Of a stretch of 47,928 nt of DNA, positions 37,049 to 46,281 are shown piece after piece. Position 1 is the first letter of the stretch, and each line of letters begins with the position of its first letter. A program made the translations under genes and the position numbers. Location: the NCBI GenBank assembly GCA_001820875.1, contig MHRF01000001.1, forward strand, positions 56,899 to 104,826, given 5' to 3'. The notes under the pieces were generated by a model. It ran no database searches, was not told the DNA's origin, and saw nothing but the letters and a program-made list of their open reading frames with translations. Source of the DNA: Candidatus Taylorbacteria bacterium RIFCSPHIGHO2_01_FULL_46_22b (GTDB taxonomy: Bacteria; Patescibacteriota; Minisyncoccia; Phycocordibacterales; DSPV01).

Positions 37049-39682
37049 ATGCCGGTATTTTTAGACAGCACCAAACGCCGCAAGACCTATTTTCGAGTTG
37101 CGGTAGTCGCATGTTCGGCACTTCTTGTTGGAGGTGTCATTGGTTTTTCTCTGCTCCTTTTCCGAGGCGAACAAAAAAGACCTGTCGTTCGATATGAAAA
37201 TACGGCAGACTCGTATCTCTATTACTACAGCGGCGCGGGAGCAAAAAAAGTAGCGCTCACCTTCGACGACGGACCACGCTTTAAAATTACAGAAGAGTTG
37301 ATGGATATTCTCGAGGCGCAAAAAGCTCCGGCAACATTCTTCTTTCTCGGACAACACATACTCCTCCAGCCACATATCGCGTATGAAACTGCAAAGAGAG
37401 GTTTCATAATCGGCAATCATTCGTTCTCACATCTTGAAAATGTACACAAGACGCAAAAGCGTCTCGCGCTTGAACTGCGGTCAACTGGCTATCTGATTTC
37501 AAAAATTACTGGGACAAGTCCTGAATACTACCGGCCTCCTTTTCTCCTCGGCATCGGAGTCGATCCGACAGTAAATCCATACCTCCCGATCCCAAAGGAT
37601 GTTCTCTGGACACTCGAAAATGGATATGTGCCTGTCGGCTCCGACATTGATGCACGAGACTGGCTCGCCACTTCATCAGAAGCCGTACTTCTCGGAATCA
37701 AACAGGCAACAGAAGGATCCGCGCAGGGGCATATTGTGCTTCTACACGAAGAACGACATACCGTCGAAGCTCTACCTTCAATCATCTCGTATCTACGAGC
37801 AGAAGGGTACACCATTGTACCTCTGTCAGAATTACTCAACCCGCCCAAGACACTTGTACTCACCGATACACTGCAAACAGGAGATACTGATGCAACAACA
37901 AACGGACAAGTGTCTAAACTCCAGTGGTTTTTGTATAAAGCGGGCGAATTGGATCCGTATCTCATCACGGGAACATTCGGAGCGCAGACCATGAATGCCC
38001 TCGGTCGATACCAGCTCCGCACTGGCATTGTCGAACCAACCAATATTGATCCCTCACGTTTTGGCGTTACCGATCAGAGGACTCGCGAGGTGCTTGCCGA
38101 ACACGCGACAGAAGTTCTTGCGGGAACATCTGCACTCGCTCCCTCCAGCGCCACAGCCAACGTATGGCAAAACTCACAAGCATGGGTTGGAAATCTCGCA
38201 AGCAAGGCGTACATCAACCTGTTCCCCATTTTCAGAAATATTCTTGCATTCATGGTGATGTTTACGCTTCTTCTTGTAGTACTTCGAATAACTCTTCTCC
38301 TCACACTAATTGTCATAGGAAAATATAGGAAAGTCCAACCGCGTACTGAATATGATCATGACAAGAATCGAGGAATCTCGGTACTCATCCCCGCATATAA
38401 CGAAGCCGAAAACATCCGGTCCACAGTCGAAAGCGTTCTCGCAAGTGAATATGAAAAGAAAGAAGTCATTGTTATTGATGATGGATCAACTGACGCAACT
38501 GGAGACATCGTCCGCGCGACCATAGCCGCGCACCCCGAAGCGAATCTCAAGCTGATTCAGGTTGAAAACGGCGGAAAAGCTCGTGCGCTCAACCAAGGGG
38601 TTGCAGCGAGCCGATACGATATTTGTGCAGTGCTTGATGCCGATGCCGTGCTCCATTCCGAAGCTCTTCAGTATTTCGTACAGCATTTCAAAGACAAAGA
38701 TGTCGGTGCAGTTGCTGGAAAAGTGTATACAACCGGAAGCAAAAATTTGCTCGACCTCTTCCAAGCACTGGAATATGCTATGGGCCAAAATATCGACAAG
38801 CGCGCATTTTCAGTCATCGGATCAGTCGGCGTAGTCCCCGGCCCTGCAGGCGCATGGCGGAAAGAATATGTCCTTGCCGCGGGCGGGTTCAGCACTGATA
38901 CACTGGTTGAAGATCAGGACATGACATTAACGCTTCTTCATCAAGGAAAAAAAGTACACTATGAGGAACGGGCAATCGCCTACACCGAGACCCCTCACAC
39001 ACTTAAAAATTTCCTCAAGCAAAGGTTCCGCTGGATATACGGAACTATGCAGTGTTTCTGGAAACACAAGAGTATTTTCATAGAACAGCCTAAAAGCATG
39101 ATGAGTTTGGTAGTGCTGCCCAATGTTTTCTTTTTCAACATCATCATTCCGCTCACCTACCCGTTTGCAGACTCCGCACTCTTGTTCGGACTCATATTCA
39201 AAGACTGGACGAGTCTTGTGCTCCCTTTCCTCTTGTTCACTGTGTTTGATCTTACCTATGCGTGGTTCGGTGTAAGAAAAGAAGAGAAAAATTGGCGACT
39301 GCTTCTGATGGTACCCTTGCAACGTATTGTTTATCGACAACTCTTGTATATCACTGTCGCTCGAAGCGTTGTGCGAGCAATCGAAGGGATCGGATCGGGA
39401 TGGAATAAATTCCCCAAAATGGGAGAGACGCAGCGTTTTTATTTCTCGGCAGTTTCTTCTGGGACCGAGTCATACACAATGCATGAACCAATCGTAAGCT
39501 CCGTATTTATACCCACCAGTCAGCCGTCAGTGATTGAAACTCCGCCAAAGGCAGAGAGCGAACCACAGGTATTTGCAGAACTTCCTGCGCCAAAAGAAAT
39601 TTTGCTTGAAACAAACCCTACCGTATGGGCTCCTGACACACTGGCGCATCAACCGGACGAGCAGACAATTCATACCGCCTAA
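37049..39682 (+). CDS. Fused polysaccharide deacetylase - PG-binding - family 2 glycosyltransferase
   Basis: KVALTFDDGPRFKITEELMDIL...IGNHSFSHLENV; ISVLIPAYNEAENIRSTVESVLASEYEKKEVIVIDDGSTDATGDIV...AVLDADAVL...LVEDQDMTLTL...QRFRWIYG. Confidence 0.93.
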   Translation: MPVFLDSTKRRKTYFRVAVVACSALLVGGVIGFSLLLFRGEQKRPVVRYENTADSYLYYYSGAGAKKVALTFDDGPRFKITEELMDILEAQKAPATFFFLGQHILLQPHIAYETAKRGFIIGNHSFSHLENVHKTQKRLALELRSTGYLISKITGTSPEYYRPPFLLGIGVDPTVNPYLPIPKDVLWTLENGYVPVGSDIDARDWLATSSEAVLLGIKQATEGSAQGHIVLLHEERHTVEALPSIISYLRAEGYTIVPLSELLNPPKTLVLTDTLQTGDTDATTNGQVSKLQWFLYKAGELDPYLITGTFGAQTMNALGRYQLRTGIVEPTNIDPSRFGVTDQRTREVLAEHATEVLAGTSALAPSSATANVWQNSQAWVGNLASKAYINLFPIFRNILAFMVMFTLLLVVLRITLLLTLIVIGKYRKVQPRTEYDHDKNRGISVLIPAYNEAENIRSTVESVLASEYEKKEVIVIDDGSTDATGDIVRATIAAHPEANLKLIQVENGGKARALNQGVAASRYDICAVLDADAVLHSEALQYFVQHFKDKDVGAVAGKVYTTGSKNLLDLFQALEYAMGQNIDKRAFSVIGSVGVVPGPAGAWRKEYVLAAGGFSTDTLVEDQDMTLTLLHQGKKVHYEERAIAYTETPHTLKNFLKQRFRWIYGTMQCFWKHKSIFIEQPKSMMSLVVLPNVFFFNIIIPLTYPFADSALLFGLIFKDWTSLVLPFLLFTVFDLTYAWFGVRKEEKNWRLLLMVPLQRIVYRQLLYITVARSVVRAIEGIGSGWNKFPKMGETQRFYFSAVSSGTESYTMHEPIVSSVFIPTSQPSVIETPPKAESEPQVFAELPAPKEILLETNPTVWAPDTLAHQPDEQTIHTA

Positions 39683-39734
39683 AACACAAAACGATTGCAG
39701 TTTCATTAAAAAAGGATAGAATGCTTTCTTTGTA

Positions 39735-41036
39735 ATGAAACAGGATAATTTTTGGAAAATCTTTTGGTCAACCATGCTGACAGTACTCGTGATATGTACG
39801 AGTGCCTTGTTGTGGCTGAAAATCGGATATTTGCGGTTGCCGGAAGATACCGCGCTTGCGGCGGCAGTTGGAGTGCGATATGACCCCGCACGCGATCCCT
39901 TTAGAAAAGAGGTGGTACCTGAAGAAATGGTTATACGAAAAATCCCTCTTTTGGCAGACTATTTGTATCGAGAATCTATTCCCTTCGGGTTTGAGGATTG
40001 GTCGTGGGGAGTTGCGTCAAAATGGAGATCGAGCGAGCAAGCATTTGAAGGAACCTTCTCACTGCACGCAAAATTTCAAGAACCATGGGCGGGTGTGCGC
40101 TTGAGTGCCCCGTCAGTCGATATTACAGAATACCAATCACTTTCGCTGTCTGTATATCCTGACGCGAACATCACTGATTTATATTTAGAACTGTATAACA
40201 TCTATGGACAACCTATTGAACGTCAATCACTCTCGTGGTACGCACATGAAAACAAGCTGACGCCAAATCAATGGAACGCTTTGAGAATCCCTATCTCGAA
40301 TCTCATCTCATCGCGGGAAAACATAAAAGAAATTACTGGATTTTCTATCAGTGCAGGAGAGAAAACCGGATCTGCTTTCATTGATGCAGTCCAATTTACC
40401 CGCACCGCAACCGTATACCCGCGCTGGGAAATGGCAAGTTCAAGCGCCGGAGGATGGGGAGCAGATATATTTGCAAGCACCACGCAAGTGTCTCTTCCTT
40501 ATTCGCTCTCGAGAACAGAAAGCGATCTTCTGAATTGGCGTCCGATTTTTGGAACATTTAAAAACAGTGAAAAAGGAGTGTTGGTTGGACCGACAGAAAA
40601 GAAAACCACTGGGTCTATGGCAGTATTTGGAGGCGGAAAAGAGTGGGGAAACTATCGCGTAAACATGGGGATTTATTGGGGGATGACCAGTACTTTCTCA
40701 ATCTTGGTCAGATTTGCTGATGACGCAAATTTTGTCGCCTGCGCATATTCAAACTACGGTTCATTCATTCAGATGTATCAAGTCAAAGACGGAGACTCAA
40801 CACTGGTTGCACAATCCCCTCTGCTTGCAATCCGAACTCTTGAACCGTGGAAGGATGCTTCTCACGGAGCTGAAGTTCGGGGCAATAAAGTCTCTTGTTT
40901 CTTGGACGGCGAACGAATTGTCTCTGCCGATTTGCCTACTATGCCTTCTCGAGGGACTGTGGGAATAGAAACATGGAGTGTGAACTCGGATGATTACCCG
41001 CACACGCTCCAGTCTCTCACTGTGTCTCCGCTATAA
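39735..41036 (+). CDS. Hypothetical secreted protein, carbohydrate-binding/LamG-like
   Basis: Single N-terminal TM; LHAKFQEPWAGVRLSAPSVDITEYQSLSLSVYPDANITDLYLELYN; downstream of the GT2 gene. Confidence 0.5.
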   Translation: MKQDNFWKIFWSTMLTVLVICTSALLWLKIGYLRLPEDTALAAAVGVRYDPARDPFRKEVVPEEMVIRKIPLLADYLYRESIPFGFEDWSWGVASKWRSSEQAFEGTFSLHAKFQEPWAGVRLSAPSVDITEYQSLSLSVYPDANITDLYLELYNIYGQPIERQSLSWYAHENKLTPNQWNALRIPISNLISSRENIKEITGFSISAGEKTGSAFIDAVQFTRTATVYPRWEMASSSAGGWGADIFASTTQVSLPYSLSRTESDLLNWRPIFGTFKNSEKGVLVGPTEKKTTGSMAVFGGGKEWGNYRVNMGIYWGMTSTFSILVRFADDANFVACAYSNYGSFIQMYQVKDGDSTLVAQSPLLAIRTLEPWKDASHGAEVRGNKVSCFLDGERIVSADLPTMPSRGTVGIETWSVNSDDYPHTLQSLTVSPL

Positions 41037-41061
41037 ATTTTTTACTCTTCACTTCTCGAGC

Positions 41062-41092
41062 AAAAAGGAGCGCGCATCGCGCGCTCCTTTTT
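41062..41092. terminator. Bidirectional terminator between convergent genes
   Basis: AAAAAGGAGCGCGC-ATC-GCGCGCTCCTTTTT. Confidence 0.88.
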
Positions 41093-41121
41093 GGGACTTT
41101 GTCCCACCGTGAATGCCCTTT

Positions 41122-42717
41122 TTATTGGGTTACCGCAGTATTTCCGTATTGCTGCGTGCACGATCCGTTCTGGAATACCGGTCCTGCAACCACCCTATAG
41201 TTGGAAGCGGGATTTTTTATGGCAACATGCACTTCTCCGTTTAGATCGGTAACTGCACTTGCGCAATTATCAGCCTGTGCATTTGTCCCACTTTGCCCGT
41301 CGATCCACATATCAAGCCATGTAGTAGTTCCTGAAGGAAATCCTGTATGACATGGCCCATTTTGGGGAGTGTTTCCGTCTCCACAGGTATCTTCAACAAT
41401 GAAGTATCGGCGGACGTTCGGAATATAGAATTTGGTACCGGCAGGATAATCGAGTATATCTTGCCCACTGATAATCGAATGCCCTACAGCAATCGTAATT
41501 GGATCAGCATACGTACCCGTGCCTCCGGCTTTTTGATGGATAATCGGATGTGAAATATCAGCACTTCCGGGAGGAGTGTTGTCATAATACGTGTACGCAG
41601 TGGTATACGCGTTCAAGTAGATCTCACCTACTTGCGGAGAGGGCGGAGGAGTCGAGGTACCACTTAATCCGGTGATGATAAAGCTTGAAACAGCGAGGGC
41701 ATTGCTTCGATTCCCGAGCACATCGGTAACTCGTATGGTGCAGTTTGAATGCGTTCCGACTGCGAGCGTGGAAAAGACAATGGTGTTATTTCCAGAAATC
41801 GCAGAAGAAGTTCCGCTCGTACAATCTCCAGCATAGGTGATAGTTCCTTTTTCGGTCGATTTGAATGTGTAACTCGGAGTGGTATTTGTTCCCGTCAGAG
41901 GAACTGCCGTTATCTGTGAAAGGACAGGTGCTGTGTTATCAAGCACCACAGAAACGGTAATTGTTCCGCTCGTATTTCCTGCTGTATCACGCGCCTGAAC
42001 GTGCAGATAATATGTTCCGGTTCCTGTGGAACGAGTCGCTGTCGTTACCGAACTGAAGCTTCCGCTCGGAGAAGAGTTAGAAGTAGTGTCTATCAAGAAT
42101 CGGAAAGTCGCACCGCTCTCTGAATTCCAACTCCATGTTTTACTTTTGCGGACAGTGATGTCATTCGAAAGTCCGCTGATAACCGGTGGAGTGGTATCGG
42201 ATGGATTTGTCGGGACTGTCGTGGTTGCACGTGGTTTTTTATATTGAGAGAATCTCTTTTGCAATTCAGTAGTCTGCTCAAACGCCGCATTGACTCGTGC
42301 CTGAAGCGTTTCAAGGGAAACAGCCGCAGTTGTTGTCGGTTCGGATGCCACTACGTTACTTGAAACTGCTGCTGGAGTATTAGCCACTAATAATGCATTC
42401 GCTTGTGTTCGAGACATGGGGCCAAAATATCCGCTGACAGGATTGATATCGTACTTCTGCTGGAACGCCCGCACACCTCTATAGGTCAGCGAGTAAAAAT
42501 TTCCGTTAATGGGACCGCTGTACACTTCCTGCTCGGTAAGAAACTCCTGCAATTGTCTCACCTGATCGCTGTCTTGCATGCCCCAACTTAGATTGCGCTC
42601 AAAGGAGAAATCGGCTGCATAAACTGTAGTAGTAACTAAACTAGTTAAGAGAATAAACGTCACTAGAACACTTTTATATTTATTTGTCATGTAATGAGTT
42701 AACGATCTTGCTAACAA
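41122..42717 (-). CDS. Secreted PG-binding-domain protein with Ig-like region
   Basis: FERNLSWGMQDSDQVRQLQEFLTEQEVYSGPINGNFYSLTYRGVRAFQQKYDINPVSGYFGPMSRTQANALL; C-terminal YPAGTKFYIPNVRRYFIVEDTCGDG. Confidence 0.8.
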   Translation of the reverse strand: MLARSLTHYMTNKYKSVLVTFILLTSLVTTTVYAADFSFERNLSWGMQDSDQVRQLQEFLTEQEVYSGPINGNFYSLTYRGVRAFQQKYDINPVSGYFGPMSRTQANALLVANTPAAVSSNVVASEPTTTAAVSLETLQARVNAAFEQTTELQKRFSQYKKPRATTTVPTNPSDTTPPVISGLSNDITVRKSKTWSWNSESGATFRFLIDTTSNSSPSGSFSSVTTATRSTGTGTYYLHVQARDTAGNTSGTITVSVVLDNTAPVLSQITAVPLTGTNTTPSYTFKSTEKGTITYAGDCTSGTSSAISGNNTIVFSTLAVGTHSNCTIRVTDVLGNRSNALAVSSFIITGLSGTSTPPPSPQVGEIYLNAYTTAYTYYDNTPPGSADISHPIIHQKAGGTGTYADPITIAVGHSIISGQDILDYPAGTKFYIPNVRRYFIVEDTCGDGNTPQNGPCHTGFPSGTTTWLDMWIDGQSGTNAQADNCASAVTDLNGEVHVAIKNPASNYRVVAGPVFQNGSCTQQYGNTAVTQ

Positions 42718-42846
42718 AGATGGCCAATATAATGCTAATTACCCTTCTCTCATAGTGAAGACTGTTGTATCGAGGAGTCCTTACAAGAAAGGAGCTTAGA
42801 GCGATATTAGCGGCTTAAAGCCAAAAGTAAAGATTGACTAATCTCG

Positions 42847-43055
42847 ATTCGGTGCGCCCTAAGAGACTCGCTGACTACATCGGCAGGTGAGTTTCGACCT
42901 CGCCTCCCTTCGGTCGCGAGGTAACGAAACTCCTTTCGAGTCTCTTACGGAAGCACGCAGGTGCTTCCTAGGTCGCATTTCTCGCTTCGTGCCACAAAGG
43001 GGTACTTCTTGTTTTCTAATTCCCTCTGGTCATAAGAAAACAAAGTTGCTCGTAT
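42847..43055 (-). repeat. tRNA-tail structured repeat unit (Val, distal)
   Basis: Direct copy attcggtgcgccctaagagactcg (42847-42870), inverted ttcgagtctctta (42935-42947), hairpin ggaagcac-gcag-gtgcttcc (42949-42968). Confidence 0.8.
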
Positions 43056-43200
43056 GCGCCCTAAGAGACTCGAACCTTACAGGTTCAGTAACCCAATTGG
43101 ATTTTCTGTTCGCAGAAGCTCCAGAAAATGCTCAATCGGGCTTCGAGTCTCTTACGCATCGTGCATAGGCACGATGCTTGGGCACACCTCGAAAATTCGG
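43056..43200 (-). repeat. tRNA-tail structured repeat unit (Val, proximal)
   Basis: Direct copy gcgccctaagagactcgaac, small hairpin gaaccttacaggttc, core acccaattggattttctgttcgcagaagctccagaaaatgctcaatcgggc, inverted ttcgagtctctta, hairpin gcatcgtgcataggcacgatgc. Confidence 0.85.
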
Positions 43201-43274
43201 TGCGCCCTAAGAGACTCGAACTCCTGACCTTCCCCGTGTAAAGGGGCTGCTCTACCAACTGAGCTAAGGGCGCG
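43201..43274 (-). tRNA. tRNA-Val(TAC)
   Basis: Minus strand GCGCCCTTAGCTCAGTTGGTAGAGCAGCCCCTTTACACGGGGAAGGTCAGGAGTTCGAGTCTCTTAGGGCGCA. Confidence 0.94.
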
Positions 43275-43409
43275 CATGCTCACAATAAATGGTATTGGGT
43301 CTTAAGGCAAGTCTAGTAAACCCACCGTATCTCTCTTTTTGCCGTGCTATACTAATATCCGTAGATTATTCGCCTAAGAATATACTATGTTGGGAGCGCA
43401 TTAATTTAC

Positions 43410-43475
43410 TCGACAGAGAGACACTCGTTGCCTCTTTGTCGAAATGAAAACCCGCCCCTTTGGGCGGTTTTTCAT
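43410..43475 (+). promoter_or_regulatory. Hairpin plus terminator in the leader of the ATP-grasp gene (possible attenuator)
   Basis: TCGACAGAGAG...CTCTTTGTCGA stem, then AAAACCCGCCCCTTTGGGCGGTTTTT 16 bp before the ATG. Confidence 0.5.
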
Positions 43476-43490
43476 ATAGAATTAGACATT

Positions 43491-44690
43491 ATGCACAGAC
43501 CCCCTGAACCAGAGGCAAAGTATGGCAGCGTCAAATGCGTTTTTTGCGGAGACAGTCCGGTCTCCCATATTTCTTCCTACATCAATGAGACACTTCTCAT
43601 TTTGTTTCATGCGGCAGTTTCTAAGATAGGTTTAGAAAGAATAGTCAGGTGGATTGATCCAGTTACAGAATTTTCCGCACGAAGTTTTATAAAAATATCA
43701 CGTTTGTTTTCACTCATTACGATAAGTGAAAACCCCGAAACTATCGCTTCCCTGCGCTCTCGCCTCATCTTTGACGAAGCCGTGCGACGCAATATTCCCA
43801 TCCATCACTTTTTTTTTATGGGGAAACCAGTTGATTGGTTTGAAGCGTATGTAAGAGGCCGGTGGCACTGTTTCCCCAGCATCCCCTTACCGCCCGAACT
43901 CGCACGCGATCCTTTTGAATTGATAGATGATAAATATCGTCTGAAACAAGAACTCGCAAAAGCCCGAATAGCAGTTCCTATCTCTTTTTCAGCAACGACT
44001 ATATCTTCCGCAGTGAATGCGTTCAAAAAAATTGCCGCGCCAGTTATCGTCAAACCGCGCACGGGTTCGCGAGGGCGACATACCACAGTCTTTATCACTA
44101 AAGAAAAAGAGTTGATAGAAGCGTTCCGCTGTGCCCGAAAACTAAATCAATTTGTGTTGATTGAAGAATATCTCACCGGTAGCGTCTGCCGTGCAACACT
44201 CGTAAACGGAACACTGCGCGGGTTTCTCAAGGGAGATTCCCCATACGTAATTGGCAACGGCACTTCATCAATACAAGAACTCATCGCGGAGAAAAACAAA
44301 ACTCGACATAGCCGAGTCGCAGAAGTGTTGATCCGACCCGAACTTACTATGTTTACTAGACGCCAAGGATATGAACTCGACGATGTTCTTCCGAAAGGCA
44401 CCGTACTTCCTGTTCTCTCCCGCACTGGACGACTCTTTGGAGGCAGTACTCGGGAAATGTGTTCAGAAATTCATTCGAAACTTGTCGAAAAACTGGAACA
44501 AGCTGCGCGCGTTGCAGGTGGCACTGTTATTGGTTTTGATGTGATAACCCCTGATCCAACAAAAGATCCCGACACAGTTCACTGGGGAATTATTGAAGGA
44601 AACAGCGTTCCATTTATTGATCTGCACGATTTTGCGCTTGAAGGCAAGCCAGCCAATGTCGCCCAGTATATTTGGGATTTGTGGAAATAG
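43491..44690 (+). CDS. ATP-grasp domain protein (RimK/cyanophycin-synthetase-like)
   Basis: DDKYRLKQELAKARIAVPISFS...APVIVKPRTGSRGRHTTVFITKEKELIEAF...FVLIEEYLTGSVCRATLVNG...IGFDVITPDP...WGIIEGNSVPFI. Confidence 0.82.
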   Translation: MHRPPEPEAKYGSVKCVFCGDSPVSHISSYINETLLILFHAAVSKIGLERIVRWIDPVTEFSARSFIKISRLFSLITISENPETIASLRSRLIFDEAVRRNIPIHHFFFMGKPVDWFEAYVRGRWHCFPSIPLPPELARDPFELIDDKYRLKQELAKARIAVPISFSATTISSAVNAFKKIAAPVIVKPRTGSRGRHTTVFITKEKELIEAFRCARKLNQFVLIEEYLTGSVCRATLVNGTLRGFLKGDSPYVIGNGTSSIQELIAEKNKTRHSRVAEVLIRPELTMFTRRQGYELDDVLPKGTVLPVLSRTGRLFGGSTREMCSEIHSKLVEKLEQAARVAGGTVIGFDVITPDPTKDPDTVHWGIIEGNSVPFIDLHDFALEGKPANVAQYIWDLWK

Positions 44691-44707
44691 GTTTCTGAAT
44701 CTAAGAA

Positions 44708-45565
44708 CTATTGAGAATCGGGTACGTGTTCCGAATACGACCCTCGCTTTTCATCAGGCAATAGAGCTGCAAGAGAGCGCATCAAAATCTCGGACTGTTC
44801 TCGAAGAGAACTAGAAAGTTGTTTGAATCTCGCAACCTCTTCTGCAGACAGTTTTTCTCCGTTTCTTCGCTTATCAAAAATTTCTTGATACTCCCCTATT
44901 CCTTTGATAGAGGTAAGTTCAATCGGTTTCCCGATTAACACATCCACATCAGGGCGTTCGCGAATCTTATCCAACATATTCTTTCCGACAAGAAAGGGTT
45001 CTTTTGATTTCATATCCACCGCGACAGGAAGAAGCACTGCATCAGCTATTTGTGACAAATAGACTGCACCAACACCACCCCGAGTTAATCCTCCCGTCTC
45101 TGAGGGATTATGCGCAGATACCACAATTTCTTTTCCGCTTTCCATAGCATCCCGCATCGCGACGAAATTATTAGGATTGAACCGAGCATCTTTTCCTCCC
45201 ACTCTCTTTTTATAATCAATGGGGAAAAAATTTTCCTTGCCCGCAACAGTGATACTTGCATTACCCATAGGGTCTTCAAAAAAATGGTGGTGCGTCGAAA
45301 CATCCGATATGGCCATATCAAAATCAGACCCAAGTGTCTTAACCACCAAAGGGATGTCCAAATCTGATATATGGGTCGTAGCAACAACCACCTTTCGATC
45401 TGGTGGCAAAATTTCTAAGTTTTCTCTACCCGAAACAGAAATCTCACCAATGAGCGGTCGGATATTCACTTCAAGTGCGAGAAGCAACCGCTTCGGAGTT
45501 CCTTTCTTCTCCTTTTTGTGTTCAGAGTTATTTGGAAGAGAAGCGGGATATTGTTCGGAATTCAT
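44708..45565 (-). CDS. PlsC-like acyltransferase family protein
   Basis: VVVATTHISDLDIPLVVKTLG...NPSETGGLTRGGVGAVYLSQIADAVLLPVAVDMKSKEP...VDVLIGKPIEL. Confidence 0.6.
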   Translation of the reverse strand: MNSEQYPASLPNNSEHKKEKKGTPKRLLLALEVNIRPLIGEISVSGRENLEILPPDRKVVVATTHISDLDIPLVVKTLGSDFDMAISDVSTHHHFFEDPMGNASITVAGKENFFPIDYKKRVGGKDARFNPNNFVAMRDAMESGKEIVVSAHNPSETGGLTRGGVGAVYLSQIADAVLLPVAVDMKSKEPFLVGKNMLDKIRERPDVDVLIGKPIELTSIKGIGEYQEIFDKRRNGEKLSAEEVARFKQLSSSLREQSEILMRSLAALLPDEKRGSYSEHVPDSQ

Positions 45566-45599
45566 CTTCTGTTTTAGTGTGATACCCTCTTTGAAAAAT

Positions 45600-46136
45600 C
45601 TAGATACCTTGTGTCCTCGACTGACGTGCTCGCTGGATCAATTCGTCTCGAAGTTGTTCAGCAATATCTTTGGAAACTGCGGGAAGTCTTCCTTCTGCAC
45701 CAGCCCCCATTACCCCATGACGCGACACGGTGGCACTTGCGCCTGCTGTCTGAACATTAATATCAGAAAGTCCGAGAAGACGAGCTAAAATCCCTCGATA
45801 GATATCAACATTTTGAATCCGGTCGTACGGGATGGTGACATATTTCTTGTAAATAACCCCCGACTCCTTGCGGAAACCTGACTCAATAAGTTCGTAACGG
45901 TAATAATGATAGGTAAGCTTGGCCCAGATAAAACAAAGGATGAGAAACGCCGGAATAATCACCCACAACCAGTTCAAAAAACCGAAAGACATCTCAACTG
46001 TATTGTCCTCTACTGCATCACTAACCCCTCCTAAAAAAGCCGACAACCAAACGCTCAAAATTACGATTGGGATAAACGAACGCAAAACAAAACTGAAGAA
46101 GAAAAACCATACTGACTTGGGATCAAGTTGTTTCAT
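45600..46136 (-). CDS. Bacterial PH-domain (bPH2/YdbT-like) membrane protein
   Basis: Two TM helices then YRYELIESGFRKESGVIYKKYVTIPYDRIQNVDIYRGILARLLGLSDINVQTAG. Confidence 0.85.
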   Translation of the reverse strand: MKQLDPKSVWFFFFSFVLRSFIPIVILSVWLSAFLGGVSDAVEDNTVEMSFGFLNWLWVIIPAFLILCFIWAKLTYHYYRYELIESGFRKESGVIYKKYVTIPYDRIQNVDIYRGILARLLGLSDINVQTAGASATVSRHGVMGAGAEGRLPAVSKDIAEQLRDELIQRARQSRTQGI

Positions 46137-46200
46137 ATAAATATATAAAAATGGTATAGAGAGACCGCCGACCTTCCTTATTATACATCATGTAGAAAAA

Positions 46201-46246
46201 CTCGGTAGGAATCGAGGCTTACAGCTTCAGTATCCCGATTGAGCTT
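46201..46246 (-). repeat. Truncated tRNA-tail structured repeat
   Basis: ctcggtaggaatcgaggcttacagcttcagtatcccgattgagctt shares cagtatcccgattg with the 47.2-kb units. Confidence 0.7.
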
Positions 46247-46281
46247 ATTTAGATATCAAGCCTGAGGCTGCTAGGTCGGGG

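Noticed and set aside
37061-39340. Minus-strand ORFs antisense to the deacetylase-GT2 gene
   Set aside because: Overlap a strongly supported CDS and have compositionally random translations.
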